64,000 nucleotides of DNA from Thermosporothrix hazakensis. GTDB lineage: Bacteria; Chloroflexota; Ktedonobacteria; Ktedonobacterales; Ktedonobacteraceae. Under the pieces are notes generated by a model that searched no databases, was not told where the DNA came from, and saw only the letters and a list, made by a program, of their open reading frames with translations. The position numbers and the translations under genes are program-made. The number at the start of each line of letters is the position of its first letter. The stretch's first letter is position 1. Location: assembly GCF_003253565.1 (NCBI RefSeq), contig NZ_QKUF01000002.1, positions 1-64,000 of the forward strand, written 5' to 3'. Shown piece by piece: positions 63,901 to 64,000 of the stretch.

Positions 63901-64000
63901 TCAGCGCCGATAAGTGACCTGATTGGCCATCCACAGCAGCTTCTTGAGCTGAACGAGGAACGCAAGGTCCTCTTCCGTGGCCTGTCCGGACGCGAAGCGG
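63901..64000 (-). CDS. Unknown protein, C-terminal end (cut by window edge)
   Basis: The last 32 residues, including ASGQATEEDLAFLVQLKKLL and ending NQVTYRR, stop at TGA 63903-63901. The codons are GC-ending like those of the neighbouring small gene, and a strong terminator follows. Helical, amphipathic; no family recognised from so short a piece. Confidence 0.6.
   Translation of the reverse strand, partial: RFASGQATEEDLAFLVQLKKLLWMANQVTYRR

Overview
The window looks like one contig piece from a soil-type, environmental bacterium with a large genome, most likely a Ktedonobacteria-like member of the Chloroflexota. This rests on gene content and not on a marker gene: several MerR, ECF-sigma and DeoR regulators, F420-dependent PPOX oxidoreductases, half-ABC exporter pairs, a class I lanthipeptide cluster and an IS200/IS605-type end. 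Base composition is mixed, about half GC. I found no rRNA or tRNA gene.

Left end (1-1.1 kb): the tail of a TnpB gene and its IS right end sit inside a decayed short-chain dehydrogenase. Then comes a compact class I lanthipeptide operon on the minus strand (1.1-9.65 kb): promoter, a short TTG-initiated precursor lanA with an FDLD leader motif, an attenuator-like hairpin, two half-ABC transporters, lanC and full-length lanB. AzlCD amino-acid export genes follow.

The region from about 11.9 to 31.9 kb is accessory and eroding. It holds YceI and PPOX genes each broken by one in-frame stop, frameshifted FAD monooxygenase, LuxR/MalT-like, glycosyltransferase and rhamnulokinase genes, and DinB and MmyB fragments. 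Intact units lie between them: a histidine-rich protein, a MerR plus GDCCVxC metal module with a clear MerR promoter, a SigJ-like sigma factor behind a duplicated leader, a serine hydrolase, an epoxide hydrolase, and a MarR-DrrAB-like exporter.

From 30.5 to 39.9 kb there is a rhamnose-like sugar locus: DeoR regulator, FGGY kinase and broken rhamnulokinase on one strand, and on the other a binding lipoprotein, an ATPase-permease fusion and a second permease. From 40 to 49 kb there are a Uma2 protein, a broken membrane protein followed by an orphan two-repeat CRISPR remnant, a divergent MerR/TipAS-DUF2268 pair with twin operators, a second heterodimeric ABC exporter ending at an IS-like palindrome, and a GNAT enzyme.

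The most striking block, 49.8-57.6 kb, is a two-gene operon. It encodes a 2000-residue Ser/Thr kinase-SF1 helicase fusion and a PLD nuclease-like protein, the architecture of type I Mokosh anti-phage systems. A candidate terminator-ended small RNA lies just downstream, then a small membrane protein and two sigma-like genes, one a Cys-flanked region-4-only protein. The right end carries a GCS2-family ligase, MerB organomercurial lyase, an F420-PPOX enzyme with a divergent MerR and operator, and small minus-strand genes with strong terminators.
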